Assembly: GCA_934096235.1 (NCBI GenBank)
Contig: CAKOLO010000001.1
Span: 1 to 64,000, forward strand
Direction of reading: 5' to 3'
DNA from: an uncultured Bacilli bacterium
GTDB lineage: Bacteria > Bacillota_I > Bacilli_A > RF39 > UBA660
DNA length: 64,000 nucleotides
Shown: positions 17,795 to 26,510 of the stretch, piece after piece
How positions within the stretch are numbered: the stretch's first letter is position 1
Layout: each line of letters begins with the position of its first letter
Translations under genes and position numbers: made by a program
Notes under the pieces: model-generated
Told to the model about the DNA's origin: nothing
Databases searched by the model: none
The model's input: only the letters and a program-made list of their open reading frames with translations

Positions 17795-19532
17795 TAAAAA
17801 AGAAACAACTGAGAATTATGAACAGCCTTGGTTTAAGTATTACAAAGGAGTAAGAGAACACATAGATTATCCAGATGTATCAATGTATGAATTAGTAAGA
17901 AGATGTGCAAATAAATATCCAGGTAATATAGCATATACTTACTTTGGCAATAAAGTAACTTACAAAACTTATATTAAAAATATAGATGAAGCTGCCAAAG
18001 CATTCGTAAGATTAGGGGTAGTAAAAGGTGATGTTGTAAGCATCATAATGCCAAATACACCAGAAGCAATTACATGCTTTTATGCATTAAACAAATTAGG
18101 TGCAGTATGTAATATGATTCACCCATTATCAAGTGAAGAAGAAATAAAATATGACATTAATCTTACTGAGTCAACTTATGTAATAGTAGCAGACATTGCA
18201 TATGGAAAATTAAAAAATATAAAAGATGAATTAAAACTTAAAAAAATTGTATATCTTCCAATATGCGAATCAATGGATACAATGATGAAAATAGGATACA
18301 AGCTTACTACTGGAAGAAAAGCAGTAAGACCTAGTGGAAGTGATACAATTCCATACTATAGATTCATTAGTAGAAGCAAATATGAAAAAGAAGAAGTAAA
18401 AGACAAAGGAAAAGGAAATGATACAGCAGTTATTCTTCATAGTGGAGGAACTACTGGTAAACCTAAAGGAATAGTACTTACTAATAAAAATTTTAATGCG
18501 TTAGTTTTAAGTGAACTCGAAATTAATAAATGCTTAGGCGATGGAATAAGTATTCTAGCAATAATGCCTATATTCCATGGATTTGGTTTAGGCTGTACAT
18601 TCCATGCATGTATGGTATCAGGTGGTACAGCAATAATACTTCCAAGTGTTAATCCTAAAAAGTTTGATGAAACACTCCTTAAATATAAGCCAAATATACT
18701 AGCTTGTGTGCCAAGTGTATTAGAAGGACTTACATTAAGTAAGAAACTAGTAGATGAAGATCTTTCATTTATAAAATGTATTATTTGTGGAGGAGACTCA
18801 TTAACAGGAACACTTAATGAAAAAATAGATGAATTCTTATATGATCATGGAAGTGAAACACATGTAAGAACAGCATTTGGAATGACAGAATGCGCAGCAG
18901 GCGTAACAATGATGCCACTTGAAGTAACTAGAAAAGAAAGTATTGGAGTTCCATGTCCAGACTGCTTAATTAAGATATGTGAACCAGGTACAGATAAAGA
19001 ATGCAAACATGGAGAAGTTGGAGAAATATGCATAAGTGGTCCAACGCTAATGAAAGAATATATAAACGAACCAGAAGAAACAAAAAATACACTTAAAAAA
19101 CATAAAGATGGACTTACTTGGTTACATAGTGGAGATCTTGGTACAATGGATGAAGATGGATTTGTTTATTTTAAATCAAGACTAAAAAGAATGATAGTAT
19201 CAAGTGGATATAATATTTATCCAGGACAAATAGAACAAATTATTTGTGAACATCCATATGTACAAGCATGTTCAGTAGTAGGAGTACCACATCCATATAA
19301 AAAAGAAGTAGCAAAAGCATATATTGTATTAAAAGAAGGAATAGAATTAAATAGCGAAGTTAAAAAATCAATTAAAGAACACTGTGAAAAGAATATTGCA
19401 GCATATGCACTTCCATATTCATATGGATATAGAAAAGAATTACCAAAAACTAAATTAGGTAAAGTAGCATATAGAGAACTAATAAATAGTAAAGATGAGG
19501 ATGATAAAGATGAAAGAAGTCAAAGCAACTGA
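17778..19532 (+). CDS. Long-chain fatty acid-CoA/ACP ligase (AMP-forming)
   Basis: 584 aa, ANL superfamily. The P-loop motif is HSGGTTGKPKG; FHGFGLG, AFGMTECAAG, HSGDLGTMDEDGFVYF and the late catalytic Lys (LPKTKLGKVAYREL) are all present. It activates a carboxylate with ATP. Sitting between two PlsC-type acyltransferases, it most likely activates fatty acids for phospholipid synthesis. Whether CoA or ACP is the acceptor is not visible. Confidence 0.88.
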   Translation: MKKENNKKETTENYEQPWFKYYKGVREHIDYPDVSMYELVRRCANKYPGNIAYTYFGNKVTYKTYIKNIDEAAKAFVRLGVVKGDVVSIIMPNTPEAITCFYALNKLGAVCNMIHPLSSEEEIKYDINLTESTYVIVADIAYGKLKNIKDELKLKKIVYLPICESMDTMMKIGYKLTTGRKAVRPSGSDTIPYYRFISRSKYEKEEVKDKGKGNDTAVILHSGGTTGKPKGIVLTNKNFNALVLSELEINKCLGDGISILAIMPIFHGFGLGCTFHACMVSGGTAIILPSVNPKKFDETLLKYKPNILACVPSVLEGLTLSKKLVDEDLSFIKCIICGGDSLTGTLNEKIDEFLYDHGSETHVRTAFGMTECAAGVTMMPLEVTRKESIGVPCPDCLIKICEPGTDKECKHGEVGEICISGPTLMKEYINEPEETKNTLKKHKDGLTWLHSGDLGTMDEDGFVYFKSRLKRMIVSSGYNIYPGQIEQIICEHPYVQACSVVGVPHPYKKEVAKAYIVLKEGIELNSEVKKSIKEHCEKNIAAYALPYSYGYRKELPKTKLGKVAYRELINSKDEDDKDERSQSN

Positions 19533-20349
19533 TGAATGTAGACATGAACTATGTTACAAATTAATGAAACCAATTGTAGCAAGTCACTTTAAAAGAACAT
19601 ATCACCCAGTAGTAATTGGAAGCGAAAACATTCCTAAAACTGGTCCACTAGTATTTTGTGGAAATCATAGACATAAAGATGATCAATACAATGTAATGAT
19701 TGTAACAAATAGAGTAATTCATATGCTTTCAAAAGATGAATACTTCAAAGGTAAAAAAGCATGGTTCTATAGAGCAGCAGGATGCATTCCAGTTGATAGA
19801 ACAATACATGATGAAAATGCTAAAAGTGAAGCAAGAGCAATACTTCATAGTAAAGGCTGTATAGGACTTTTCCCAGAAGGAACAAGAAACGAAGTAACTT
19901 GCAAAGATGCTGAACTAGCAAAATTAGAAAAGATATTAAATATATCTAAAGAAGAAATAATAGAAAAGATAAAAGATAAATCTATAAGAACAACACAAGT
20001 AAATCTTTTAATAGAACTTAAAAATCAAAATAAAATCACAAAAGATGAACTTAAGGAATTTGTACTTGACGCAGATAACGCATTATTAAAATTACTTAAA
20101 AAGAAAATAATAACTAAAAGTGAATATGAAGAATCATTACTTCTCCCATTTAAATTTGGAGCAGTATCTCTAGCTAAAAAAGAAAATGCTCTGATTATAC
20201 CATTTGCTACAGTTGGACTTTATAATAAAGAAAAAAATCAACTAATCACTAGAATAGGTAAACCACTAGATATAAGTGGTATGGAATTAGAAGAAGCAAA
20301 TGAATTACTTAGAAAAACAATGATTAAATTAATGCAAAAAAGTGAATAA
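19510..20349 (+). CDS. PlsC-like acyltransferase with an ~85-residue helical insertion
   Basis: 279 aa. The H.4D box is NHRHKDD and the donor-site motif FPEGTRNE. In the neighbouring PlsC about ten residues separate FPEGT from LLPFKFGAVS.AKK; here about 85 Lys/Glu/Leu-rich residues intervene, apparently helical. Of three in-frame ATGs (19495, 19501, 19510), the last has gagg at the right distance. Third gene of the lipid operon. The insertion may recognise a partner or substrate. Confidence 0.85.
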   Translation: MKEVKATDECRHELCYKLMKPIVASHFKRTYHPVVIGSENIPKTGPLVFCGNHRHKDDQYNVMIVTNRVIHMLSKDEYFKGKKAWFYRAAGCIPVDRTIHDENAKSEARAILHSKGCIGLFPEGTRNEVTCKDAELAKLEKILNISKEEIIEKIKDKSIRTTQVNLLIELKNQNKITKDELKEFVLDADNALLKLLKKKIITKSEYEESLLLPFKFGAVSLAKKENALIIPFATVGLYNKEKNQLITRIGKPLDISGMELEEANELLRKTMIKLMQKSE

Positions 20350-20383
20350 TAGTATATAATATATAAATTGTGAGGTGTAACTT

Positions 20384-21490
20384 ATGAAATTTATTTTAAC
20401 AGCTGGTGGAACAGGAGGTCATATATATCCTGCATTATCAGTATTAGAAGAAATAAAGAAAGATAAGAAAAATGAATATTTGTATATAGGTACAAAAGAT
20501 AGAATGGAAAATGAATTAATACCAAGTCTTGGAATACCTTATGAAAGTATTGAAATTTATGGACTTTCAAAAACAAATATGATAAAAAATATAAAGAATA
20601 TAAAATGTATAAGAGATTCATATAAGAAATGCTTAAAAATAATGGATGATTTTAAACCAGATGCAGTAATAGCTTTTGGTGGATATGTAACTCTTCCAGT
20701 ATGTTTAGCTGCTAAAAAAAGAGGAATAAAAGTATTCTTACATGAACAAAATATGTTACCTGGTAAAACAAATATATATTTATCTAAAAAAGTAGATGCA
20801 GTATTTGTATCATTTAAAGAAGGCAAAAGAAAACTAAAATGCAAAAATATAATTTATACAGGTAATCCAGTTAGTCAAAGAGCAATAGAAACCAAAAAAT
20901 ATGATAAAACTGACTTAGGATTTACTAAAGATAAAAAACTTATAATAATAGTTATGGGTTCACTTGGAAGTACATCAGTAAATGAAAAACTATTAGACTT
21001 CTTAAGAACTTATGAAAGAGAAGATACCGAAATATTATTTATCACTGGTAAAAAGAGTTATCCAGATTTAAGTAATAACTTAATAGTACCAAAAAGTACA
21101 AAAATAGTTCCATTCTTTGATAATTTACCAAGTCTAATGAAATCAGCAGACTTAATAATATCAAGAGCAGGAGCTTCAACAATAGCTGAAATAATGGCAA
21201 CTAAAACACCATCAATACTAATACCTAGTCCTTATGTAGCAAACAATCATCAATACTATAATGCACTAGACTTAGTAGATAAAAAAATAAGTATATTAAT
21301 AGAAGAAAAAGACTTAAATAAAGATTCACTTACTGAAGCAATAAATGAAATATTTGAAGAAAGTACATTCAAAGAAATAAAGAAAAACTTATCTGAAATA
21401 AAAGATATGTCATCAAGTACATTAATAATGAATGAAATATATAAAGAATTAAAGGAAAAAGATGAAGAAAAGGGTAAAAAGAAAATTTAA
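20384..21490 (+). CDS. murG: UDP-GlcNAc:lipid I N-acetylglucosamine transferase
   Basis: 368 aa, GT28. The N-terminal TAGGTGGHIYPALS loop binds lipid I; HEQNMLPGKTN, GGYVTLPV and SRAGASTIAE are family signatures. It makes lipid II at the inner face of the membrane. gaggtg precedes ATG. It overlaps divIB by 29 nt, the usual cell-wall/division neighbourhood. Confidence 0.96.
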   Translation: MKFILTAGGTGGHIYPALSVLEEIKKDKKNEYLYIGTKDRMENELIPSLGIPYESIEIYGLSKTNMIKNIKNIKCIRDSYKKCLKIMDDFKPDAVIAFGGYVTLPVCLAAKKRGIKVFLHEQNMLPGKTNIYLSKKVDAVFVSFKEGKRKLKCKNIIYTGNPVSQRAIETKKYDKTDLGFTKDKKLIIIVMGSLGSTSVNEKLLDFLRTYEREDTEILFITGKKSYPDLSNNLIVPKSTKIVPFFDNLPSLMKSADLIISRAGASTIAEIMATKTPSILIPSPYVANNHQYYNALDLVDKKISILIEEKDLNKDSLTEAINEIFEESTFKEIKKNLSEIKDMSSSTLIMNEIYKELKEKDEEKGKKKI

Positions 21491-22136
21491 TTTTGGTAGA
21501 TTTATATTATTTATACTAATAATATGTCTCATTTACTTTGGAATAAAATATCTATTAAGCATAAACACTAAAAATATTCTAATAGTAAATAATAACTATT
21601 ATAGTGATGAAAAAATAATAGAAACTGCTGGAATAGAAAATTACCCTGAATTTATAACTTTAAGTAAAAAGAAAATAAAAAATAAATTAGAAAATCTAGA
21701 TCTAATAGAAAAAGTAGATATTAAAAAAGAATTCGGATTTAAACTAAGAATAACTGTATATGAAAAGAAAATACTATATTATGTAAGAAGTACTAATGAA
21801 TATAAATTATCAGATGGTAATAATTATAAACTAGATAACATAACTGGAGTACCAACACTTATTAACTACGTACCAGAAGAAACAGAAAAAAGATTTATAG
21901 AAAGATTTAAAGAAATAGATACTAATATAATAGACATGATAAGTGAAATAGAATATAGTAAGACCTCATACGATAGCGAAAGATTCTTGCTTTATATGAA
22001 TGATGGCAATGAAGTATATATAACAGTTCTTAGAACAAACTTACTAAATAAATACGTAGAAATAGTATCTAAATTAGATAATAATAAAGGAATATTATAT
22101 TTAGATAGTGGAAACTACTTTGAGATAAAGAAATGA
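21462..22136 (+). CDS. divIB: Cell division protein FtsQ/DivIB
   Basis: 224 aa. Short basic tail, one membrane helix (about 13-33), then a POTRA domain (IDTKNILIVNNNYYSDEKI-like region to about residue 105) and a beta domain. It stabilises the septal FtsB/FtsL complex outside the membrane. Shorter than B. subtilis DivIB and without its long C-terminal tail. Start lies inside murG, after aaagga. Confidence 0.85.
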   Translation: MKKRVKRKFNFGRFILFILIICLIYFGIKYLLSINTKNILIVNNNYYSDEKIIETAGIENYPEFITLSKKKIKNKLENLDLIEKVDIKKEFGFKLRITVYEKKILYYVRSTNEYKLSDGNNYKLDNITGVPTLINYVPEETEKRFIERFKEIDTNIIDMISEIEYSKTSYDSERFLLYMNDGNEVYITVLRTNLLNKYVEIVSKLDNNKGILYLDSGNYFEIKK

Positions 22137-22159
22137 TATACATAAGTATATCTTTTTTT
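22135..22159 (+). terminator. Terminator of murG-divIB
   Basis: Stem gatatac/gtatatc, 4-nt loop, seven T; it overlaps the divIB stop region. Confidence 0.7.
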
Positions 22160-22161
22160 AA

Positions 22162-22167
22162 TATAAT
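22162..22167 (+). promoter_or_regulatory. Putative -10 of ylbD-ylbE, close to the start codon
   Basis: TATAAT lies 5 nt before the ATG at 22173, straight after the terminator T tract. No convincing -35 or TGn. No Shine-Dalgarno precedes the ATG. Confidence 0.4.
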
Positions 22168-22172
22168 TTAAT

Positions 22173-22526
22173 ATGACAAAATTAGATAATTTTAAGAAAT
22201 TTATAGCAAGCCATCCTGACTTTATAGATATAGTAAGAAATAATGAAACAACATGGCAAAAACTTTATGAATTATATGACATATATGGAGAAAATGAAGA
22301 AATATGGAGTAAATATATAAAAGTATCATCTAAAGATAATTTTAGTATTAAAGGACTATTAAACACTATTAAAAGTATAGATGTAACTTCTTTAGAAGAA
22401 AATATAAATTCAATACAAAAAGCAGTTTCACTAGTAGAAGAATTAACAAAAGAAACTAAAAAAGAAGAAACAAAAAATCCAAAAGAAACAAAAATAGATA
22501 CTTTATATGGTGATAAAAATGAATAA
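22173..22526 (+). CDS. ylbD: YlbD-like protein
   Basis: 117 aa. The N-terminal part, FKKFIASHPDFIDIVRNNETTWQKLYELYDIYGE, matches the YlbD family, called a putative coat protein in Bacillus; the rest is Lys/Glu-rich. Its link to sporulation is doubtful here because no sporulation genes are visible. It overlaps ylbE by 8 nt, and ylbD-ylbE are adjacent in B. subtilis, which supports both calls. Translation start appears to lack a ribosome-binding site. Confidence 0.75.
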   Translation: MTKLDNFKKFIASHPDFIDIVRNNETTWQKLYELYDIYGENEEIWSKYIKVSSKDNFSIKGLLNTIKSIDVTSLEENINSIQKAVSLVEELTKETKKEETKNPKETKIDTLYGDKNE

Positions 22527-22740
22527 AGAAGTACTTTCAAAACTAAAAAATGATCCTAAATATTTAACATTTCTAAGACAAAACTCATCATGGTATAAAA
22601 CTCTAAATAGAAATCCAAATAGCTATAATGATTTTCAAAAAGCAATGAAAGAAAAATATAAATTAAGAACAATTGATAAAATAGATAACTTCGTAACAAG
22701 CGTAGACTTAATAACTAAAATACTAGATGCATCTAAATAG
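22519..22740 (+). CDS. ylbE: YlbE-like protein
   Basis: 73 aa. LRQNSSWYKTLNRNPNSYNDF is the hallmark of the YlbE family (WYR.L.RNP), of unknown role. ATG 22519 lies within the end of ylbD with ggtgat just upstream. Ends in TAG. Confidence 0.8.
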   Translation: MNKEVLSKLKNDPKYLTFLRQNSSWYKTLNRNPNSYNDFQKAMKEKYKLRTIDKIDNFVTSVDLITKILDASK

Positions 22741-22766
22741 CTCAGTATATTTTTTATAAGAATAGA

Positions 22767-22796
22767 TTGACATATATTTTTAAATAATGTTATAAT
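22767..22796 (+). promoter_or_regulatory. Promoter of the pilin-like gene, extended -10
   Basis: TTGACA (22767-22772), 18-nt spacer, TGT then TATAAT (22791-22796); a near-consensus promoter. Confidence 0.75.
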
Positions 22797-22853
22797 TAAA
22801 ACATAAAGATAGAGAGAATATCTCAAGTTATAGAAAGGATTGTGATTTAGAAA

Positions 22854-23333
22854 ATGAAGAAGAAAGGATTTACTTTAGTAGAGTTATTAGCAGTTATCGC
22901 TATCTTAGCTATCTTAGTAATTATAGCATTACCAAACGTAATTTCAATGTACAATGAGGCTAAAATGAATACATTCGTTACTGAAGCAAGAAAGTTACAA
23001 AGAAGTGCTGCTCAACAATGGATGTTAGATACAAGTAAAACAACATTCTCAAGCGAATCTGGATTTGGTACAAAAATGTCAATCGAAGGTAACCAAAATC
23101 TAAAATTCTATATTGAAGTTGCTTCATCTGGTAAAGTAGTTGCATTCGTTGCTACAGATGGAACTTATAAAGTAGATATTAGAGATGATAATGGTATCGA
23201 AGTTCAAAACATCGGAAGTGATGAAAAAATAAACAATATAGACTATAGTGCTCATCAAGCAGCTGGTAGTTATAAATTAGAAAAAGTAAACAATGTTGTT
23301 AAAGTTACTGGTGCTGACAAAACTACAAAATAA
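22854..23333 (+). CDS. Type IV pilin-like (pseudopilin) protein
   Basis: 159 aa. The class III leader is MKKKG^FTLVELL, with Glu at position 5 of the mature form and a hydrophobic helix (AVIAILAILVIIALPNVI). The C-terminal domain is soluble and Thr/Asn-rich with no Cys. It resembles ComGC/PilA-type subunits needing a prepilin peptidase, none of which is in the window. The nearest good purine-rich site (aaagga, 22834-22839) is 14 nt from the ATG, unusually far. A strong single-gene promoter suggests abundant expression. Confidence 0.85.
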   Translation: MKKKGFTLVELLAVIAILAILVIIALPNVISMYNEAKMNTFVTEARKLQRSAAQQWMLDTSKTTFSSESGFGTKMSIEGNQNLKFYIEVASSGKVVAFVATDGTYKVDIRDDNGIEVQNIGSDEKINNIDYSAHQAAGSYKLEKVNNVVKVTGADKTTK

Positions 23334-23340
23334 AATTGTA

Positions 23341-23369
23341 AAGACTTAAACATTTAAGTCTTTTTTTTA
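23341..23369 (+). terminator. Terminator of the pilin-like gene
   Basis: aagacttaaa/tttaagtctt inverted repeat followed by eight T. Confidence 0.85.
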
Positions 23370-23406
23370 TGTGTGAAATATATTATAATTAATTAAGGTG
23401 ATAATA

Positions 23407-24291
23407 ATGGAACTAATTATAGGAAGCCACGTAAGTTTTAATAATAAAAGACAACTTTTAGGTAGTACTGAAGAAGCTTTAAGCTATAATGCTAATACAT
23501 TTATGATATATACTGGTGGTGCTCAAAGTACAATGAGAAGCCCTATAAATGATGAATTTACTTATGAAGCATATAAACTAATGATAGAAAATAATATAAA
23601 TGCAAAAAACGTTATAGTACATGCTCCATATATAGTTAATTTAGCCAATAGAAGTGACAAAGATAAATATAATTTTTATATAGATTTCTTATCACAAGAA
23701 CTAGATAGATGTAAAACACTTGGCCTTGATAAGATAGTACTTCATCCAGGAAGTGCAACTACATGTACAAAAGAAGAAGCAATTTCTAATATAGCTCATG
23801 GAATTAATCTAGTATATAAAAATACAACAGATACAATGATACTTTTAGAATATATGTCAGGTAAAGGAAATGAAGTAGGTACATCTATTGATGAATTAAA
23901 AGGTATAATAGATAAAATATATGATAAAGAAAGAATTGGTATTTGTTTAGATACATGTCATATGAATGATTCAGGAGTAGATATATCTACATTTAATGAA
24001 TTCTTAGATGAATTTGATTCTAAAATAGGTATAAATAAAATTAAATGTGTACATATAAATGATAGTATGAATCCTATATCTAGCCATAAAGATAGACATG
24101 CTAATATAGGGTATGGCACTATAGGATTTGATAATCTAATTAATGTAGTTTATAACACTAGATTAGAAGGAATACCAATGATTTTAGAAACACCTTATAT
24201 AAATAGAAATCAAAGTGATGCATACGCACCATATAAAATGGAAATAGAAAGCATTAGAAATAAGAAATTTAAAGATTTTATAAATAATTAA
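23407..24291 (+). CDS. nfo: Endonuclease IV
   Basis: 294 aa, AP endonuclease family 2, zinc-dependent, cutting 5' of abasic sites. Signatures: GSHVSF, IVHAPYIVNLAN, LHPGSAT, CLDTCHM, VHINDSM and DRHANIGYGTIG. The ATG at 23407 follows aaggtgat; a GTG at 23398 sits in that site. In B. subtilis nfo (yqfS) is followed by yqfT; here a BspA locus intervenes. Confidence 0.95.
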   Translation: MELIIGSHVSFNNKRQLLGSTEEALSYNANTFMIYTGGAQSTMRSPINDEFTYEAYKLMIENNINAKNVIVHAPYIVNLANRSDKDKYNFYIDFLSQELDRCKTLGLDKIVLHPGSATTCTKEEAISNIAHGINLVYKNTTDTMILLEYMSGKGNEVGTSIDELKGIIDKIYDKERIGICLDTCHMNDSGVDISTFNEFLDEFDSKIGINKIKCVHINDSMNPISSHKDRHANIGYGTIGFDNLINVVYNTRLEGIPMILETPYINRNQSDAYAPYKMEIESIRNKKFKDFINN

Positions 24292-24326
24292 GGGGTATAA
24301 TAAAAAAAGAATAAGCGGGTGATCAA

Positions 24327-26510
24327 ATGCAAAAAATAGTTGATTATACAAAACAATATATTGGAGTTATTTCAATAGTTTTAGCTATATGCATTCTTCT
24401 TACTTATAGTCTTTCATATTTTAAAGTGAATATTGATAATAAAAGAGCTGCTGAAATGTATATTGGTGAACTTAAGTATTCAATGACTATAGAAGGAAGT
24501 AGTACAAATACATTAAGTGTACCAGCAGGAGAAACTATAGTAGACATAGATATAACTAATCTAAATGAAATAAAAACATATTTTAAACTTCTATATCTAA
24601 AGAATGCTAATATATCAATTAGTTACTTTAATCAAACCAAAAATACTAGTGAAGAAGTAACAAATTATAAAGCACCAAGTGATTCAGTAGAATCTAAATC
24701 ACAAAATAGTTTAAAATTAAAAATTATAAATAGTAGTTCTTCTTATCAAACATTAACTTTTAAAGTGAGTGGTGGGTACAGTACAAACACTTTAGCAGAC
24801 GTTGAAGTACCAAATACATATACAGAAATCACCTCATTAGAAACACCAAGTACTAATACATATTTTTGTAAAACAAATGATACTCTTACTCGAGGACTAG
24901 AATATGTAGATGGACAATATACTTATGGATATAAAAAAGAAAGTAAATATTCTTCATCAGGACTTGCATGGAGTAATATTTCTAATAATGGCTGGGGAGT
25001 ACAACTTACTGATAAAACAAGTACTGTTACAGTAAATACCAATGTATGTACTTATGTAAATAATAAGCCCGTTGTTAGTGCAGCATACATGTTCTCAGGA
25101 AGTAAAGCAACCACTTTAGATGTCTCTAAACTAAATACAAGTAACTTCATAAATATGAATAATATGTTTTCATATAGTAGTGCAACTAGTTTAGATTTAA
25201 GAAATTTCAATACAAGTAATGTAACCAATATGAGAGAAATGTTTAGAGGCAGTTCTGCTACTTCTTTAGATTTAAGTAGTTTTAATGTACAAAATGTTAC
25301 TAATATGGATACTATGTTTTATTATAGTTCTGCGACTTCTATAAAATTTAAAGAATTTAACGCAAGTAAAGTAACCAATATGAGATATATGTTTGCAAAT
25401 TCAAAAGCAACATCTTTAGATTTAAGTAGTTTTGATACGTCTAATGTTACTAATATGGGTTCTATGTTTTATAATTCACAAGCAACTAGATTAGATTTAA
25501 GAAATTTCAATACAAGTAATGTAGTTAATATGGGTTCTATGTTTTCTGAAAGTCAAGCAACAACGTTAGATTTGAGTAATTTTGATACAAGTAAAGTAAC
25601 TGATATGAGTTATATGTTTTTTAGTAGTAAAGCAACGACACTAGATGGACTTGATAAATTCAACACGAACAAAGTAACCGATATGAGTCACTTATTTGAA
25701 AGTAGTCAATTTGCTTCATTAGATATAAGCAAATTTGATACGTCTAATGTTACTAATATGGGTTCTATGTTTTCTGAAAGTCAAGCAACAAAGTTAGATT
25801 TGAGAAATTTTGATACAAGTAAAGTAACTGATATGAGTGGTATGTTTTGTAATAGTCAAGCTAAAACATTAGATTTAAACAGTTTTGATACAAGTAAAGT
25901 AACTGATATGCGTAGTATGTTCTATCAGAGTCAAGCATCAACATTAGATGTAAGCAATTTTGATACTAGTAATGTGACAAATATGAGTGGTATGTTTTCT
26001 GAAAGTCAAGCAACCTCGATAAAAGGAATAGAAAAATTTAATACAAGTAAAGTAACTAATATGCAAGGCATGTTTGATAGTGTTAAGATAGATCCTATCG
26101 ATATAAGTAGTTTTGATACAAGCAATGTAACCGATATGTCTTATATGTTTTATGGTAGTAAAGCAACAACGTTAGATTTGAGTAATTTTAATACAAGCAA
26201 AGTAACAAATATGCGAAAAATGTTTCTTGGTATAAAAGCAAAGACACTAGATTTAAGTAGTTTTGATACAAGCAATGTAACTAATATGTATCAAATGTTT
26301 ATGAGCTCAAGCAACTTAACAACAATATATGCAAGTGATAAATTTGTTACTAATAAAATTACTGATACTACTTTAGGAACATATTTATTTTCTGGTTGTA
26401 CCAAATTAGTTGGTGGTGCTGGAACTGCATACAGTAGCACTAAAATAGATAAAACCTATGCTCGCATAGATGGAGGAACTAGTAGTCCTGGATATTTTAC
26501 TAGTAAATAA
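24327..26510 (+). CDS. BspA-type surface protein with 16 DUF285 repeats
   Basis: 727 aa. An N-terminal membrane helix (about 12-30, no clear cleavage site) precedes a TasA-like beta domain (about 45-165), the WGVQLTD segment (about 228) and 16 repeats. It ends in the family cap ...YARIDGGTSSPGYFTSK. It is probably exposed outside and held by the N-terminal helix. gggtgat precedes the ATG and TATAAT lies at 24296-24301. It sits between nfo and a DUF2624-like gene and is followed directly by a DUF6273 fragment in another frame. Confidence 0.87.
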   Translation: MQKIVDYTKQYIGVISIVLAICILLTYSLSYFKVNIDNKRAAEMYIGELKYSMTIEGSSTNTLSVPAGETIVDIDITNLNEIKTYFKLLYLKNANISISYFNQTKNTSEEVTNYKAPSDSVESKSQNSLKLKIINSSSSYQTLTFKVSGGYSTNTLADVEVPNTYTEITSLETPSTNTYFCKTNDTLTRGLEYVDGQYTYGYKKESKYSSSGLAWSNISNNGWGVQLTDKTSTVTVNTNVCTYVNNKPVVSAAYMFSGSKATTLDVSKLNTSNFINMNNMFSYSSATSLDLRNFNTSNVTNMREMFRGSSATSLDLSSFNVQNVTNMDTMFYYSSATSIKFKEFNASKVTNMRYMFANSKATSLDLSSFDTSNVTNMGSMFYNSQATRLDLRNFNTSNVVNMGSMFSESQATTLDLSNFDTSKVTDMSYMFFSSKATTLDGLDKFNTNKVTDMSHLFESSQFASLDISKFDTSNVTNMGSMFSESQATKLDLRNFDTSKVTDMSGMFCNSQAKTLDLNSFDTSKVTDMRSMFYQSQASTLDVSNFDTSNVTNMSGMFSESQATSIKGIEKFNTSKVTNMQGMFDSVKIDPIDISSFDTSNVTDMSYMFYGSKATTLDLSNFNTSKVTNMRKMFLGIKAKTLDLSSFDTSNVTNMYQMFMSSSNLTTIYASDKFVTNKITDTTLGTYLFSGCTKLVGGAGTAYSSTKIDKTYARIDGGTSSPGYFTSK
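25116..26324 (+). repeat. Sixteen DUF285 repeats
   Basis: Thirteen units of 25 residues and three of 26 (units 8, 13 and 16) sum to 1209 nt. Units 6-7 and 9-10 are nearly identical at the DNA level (ttttctgaaagtcaagcaac at both), suggesting recent duplication or gene conversion. Confidence 0.88.

Noticed and set aside
22173..22740. ylbD-ylbE as evidence of spore formation
   Set aside because: No sporulation-specific gene is visible, and these families also occur in non-spore-formers.
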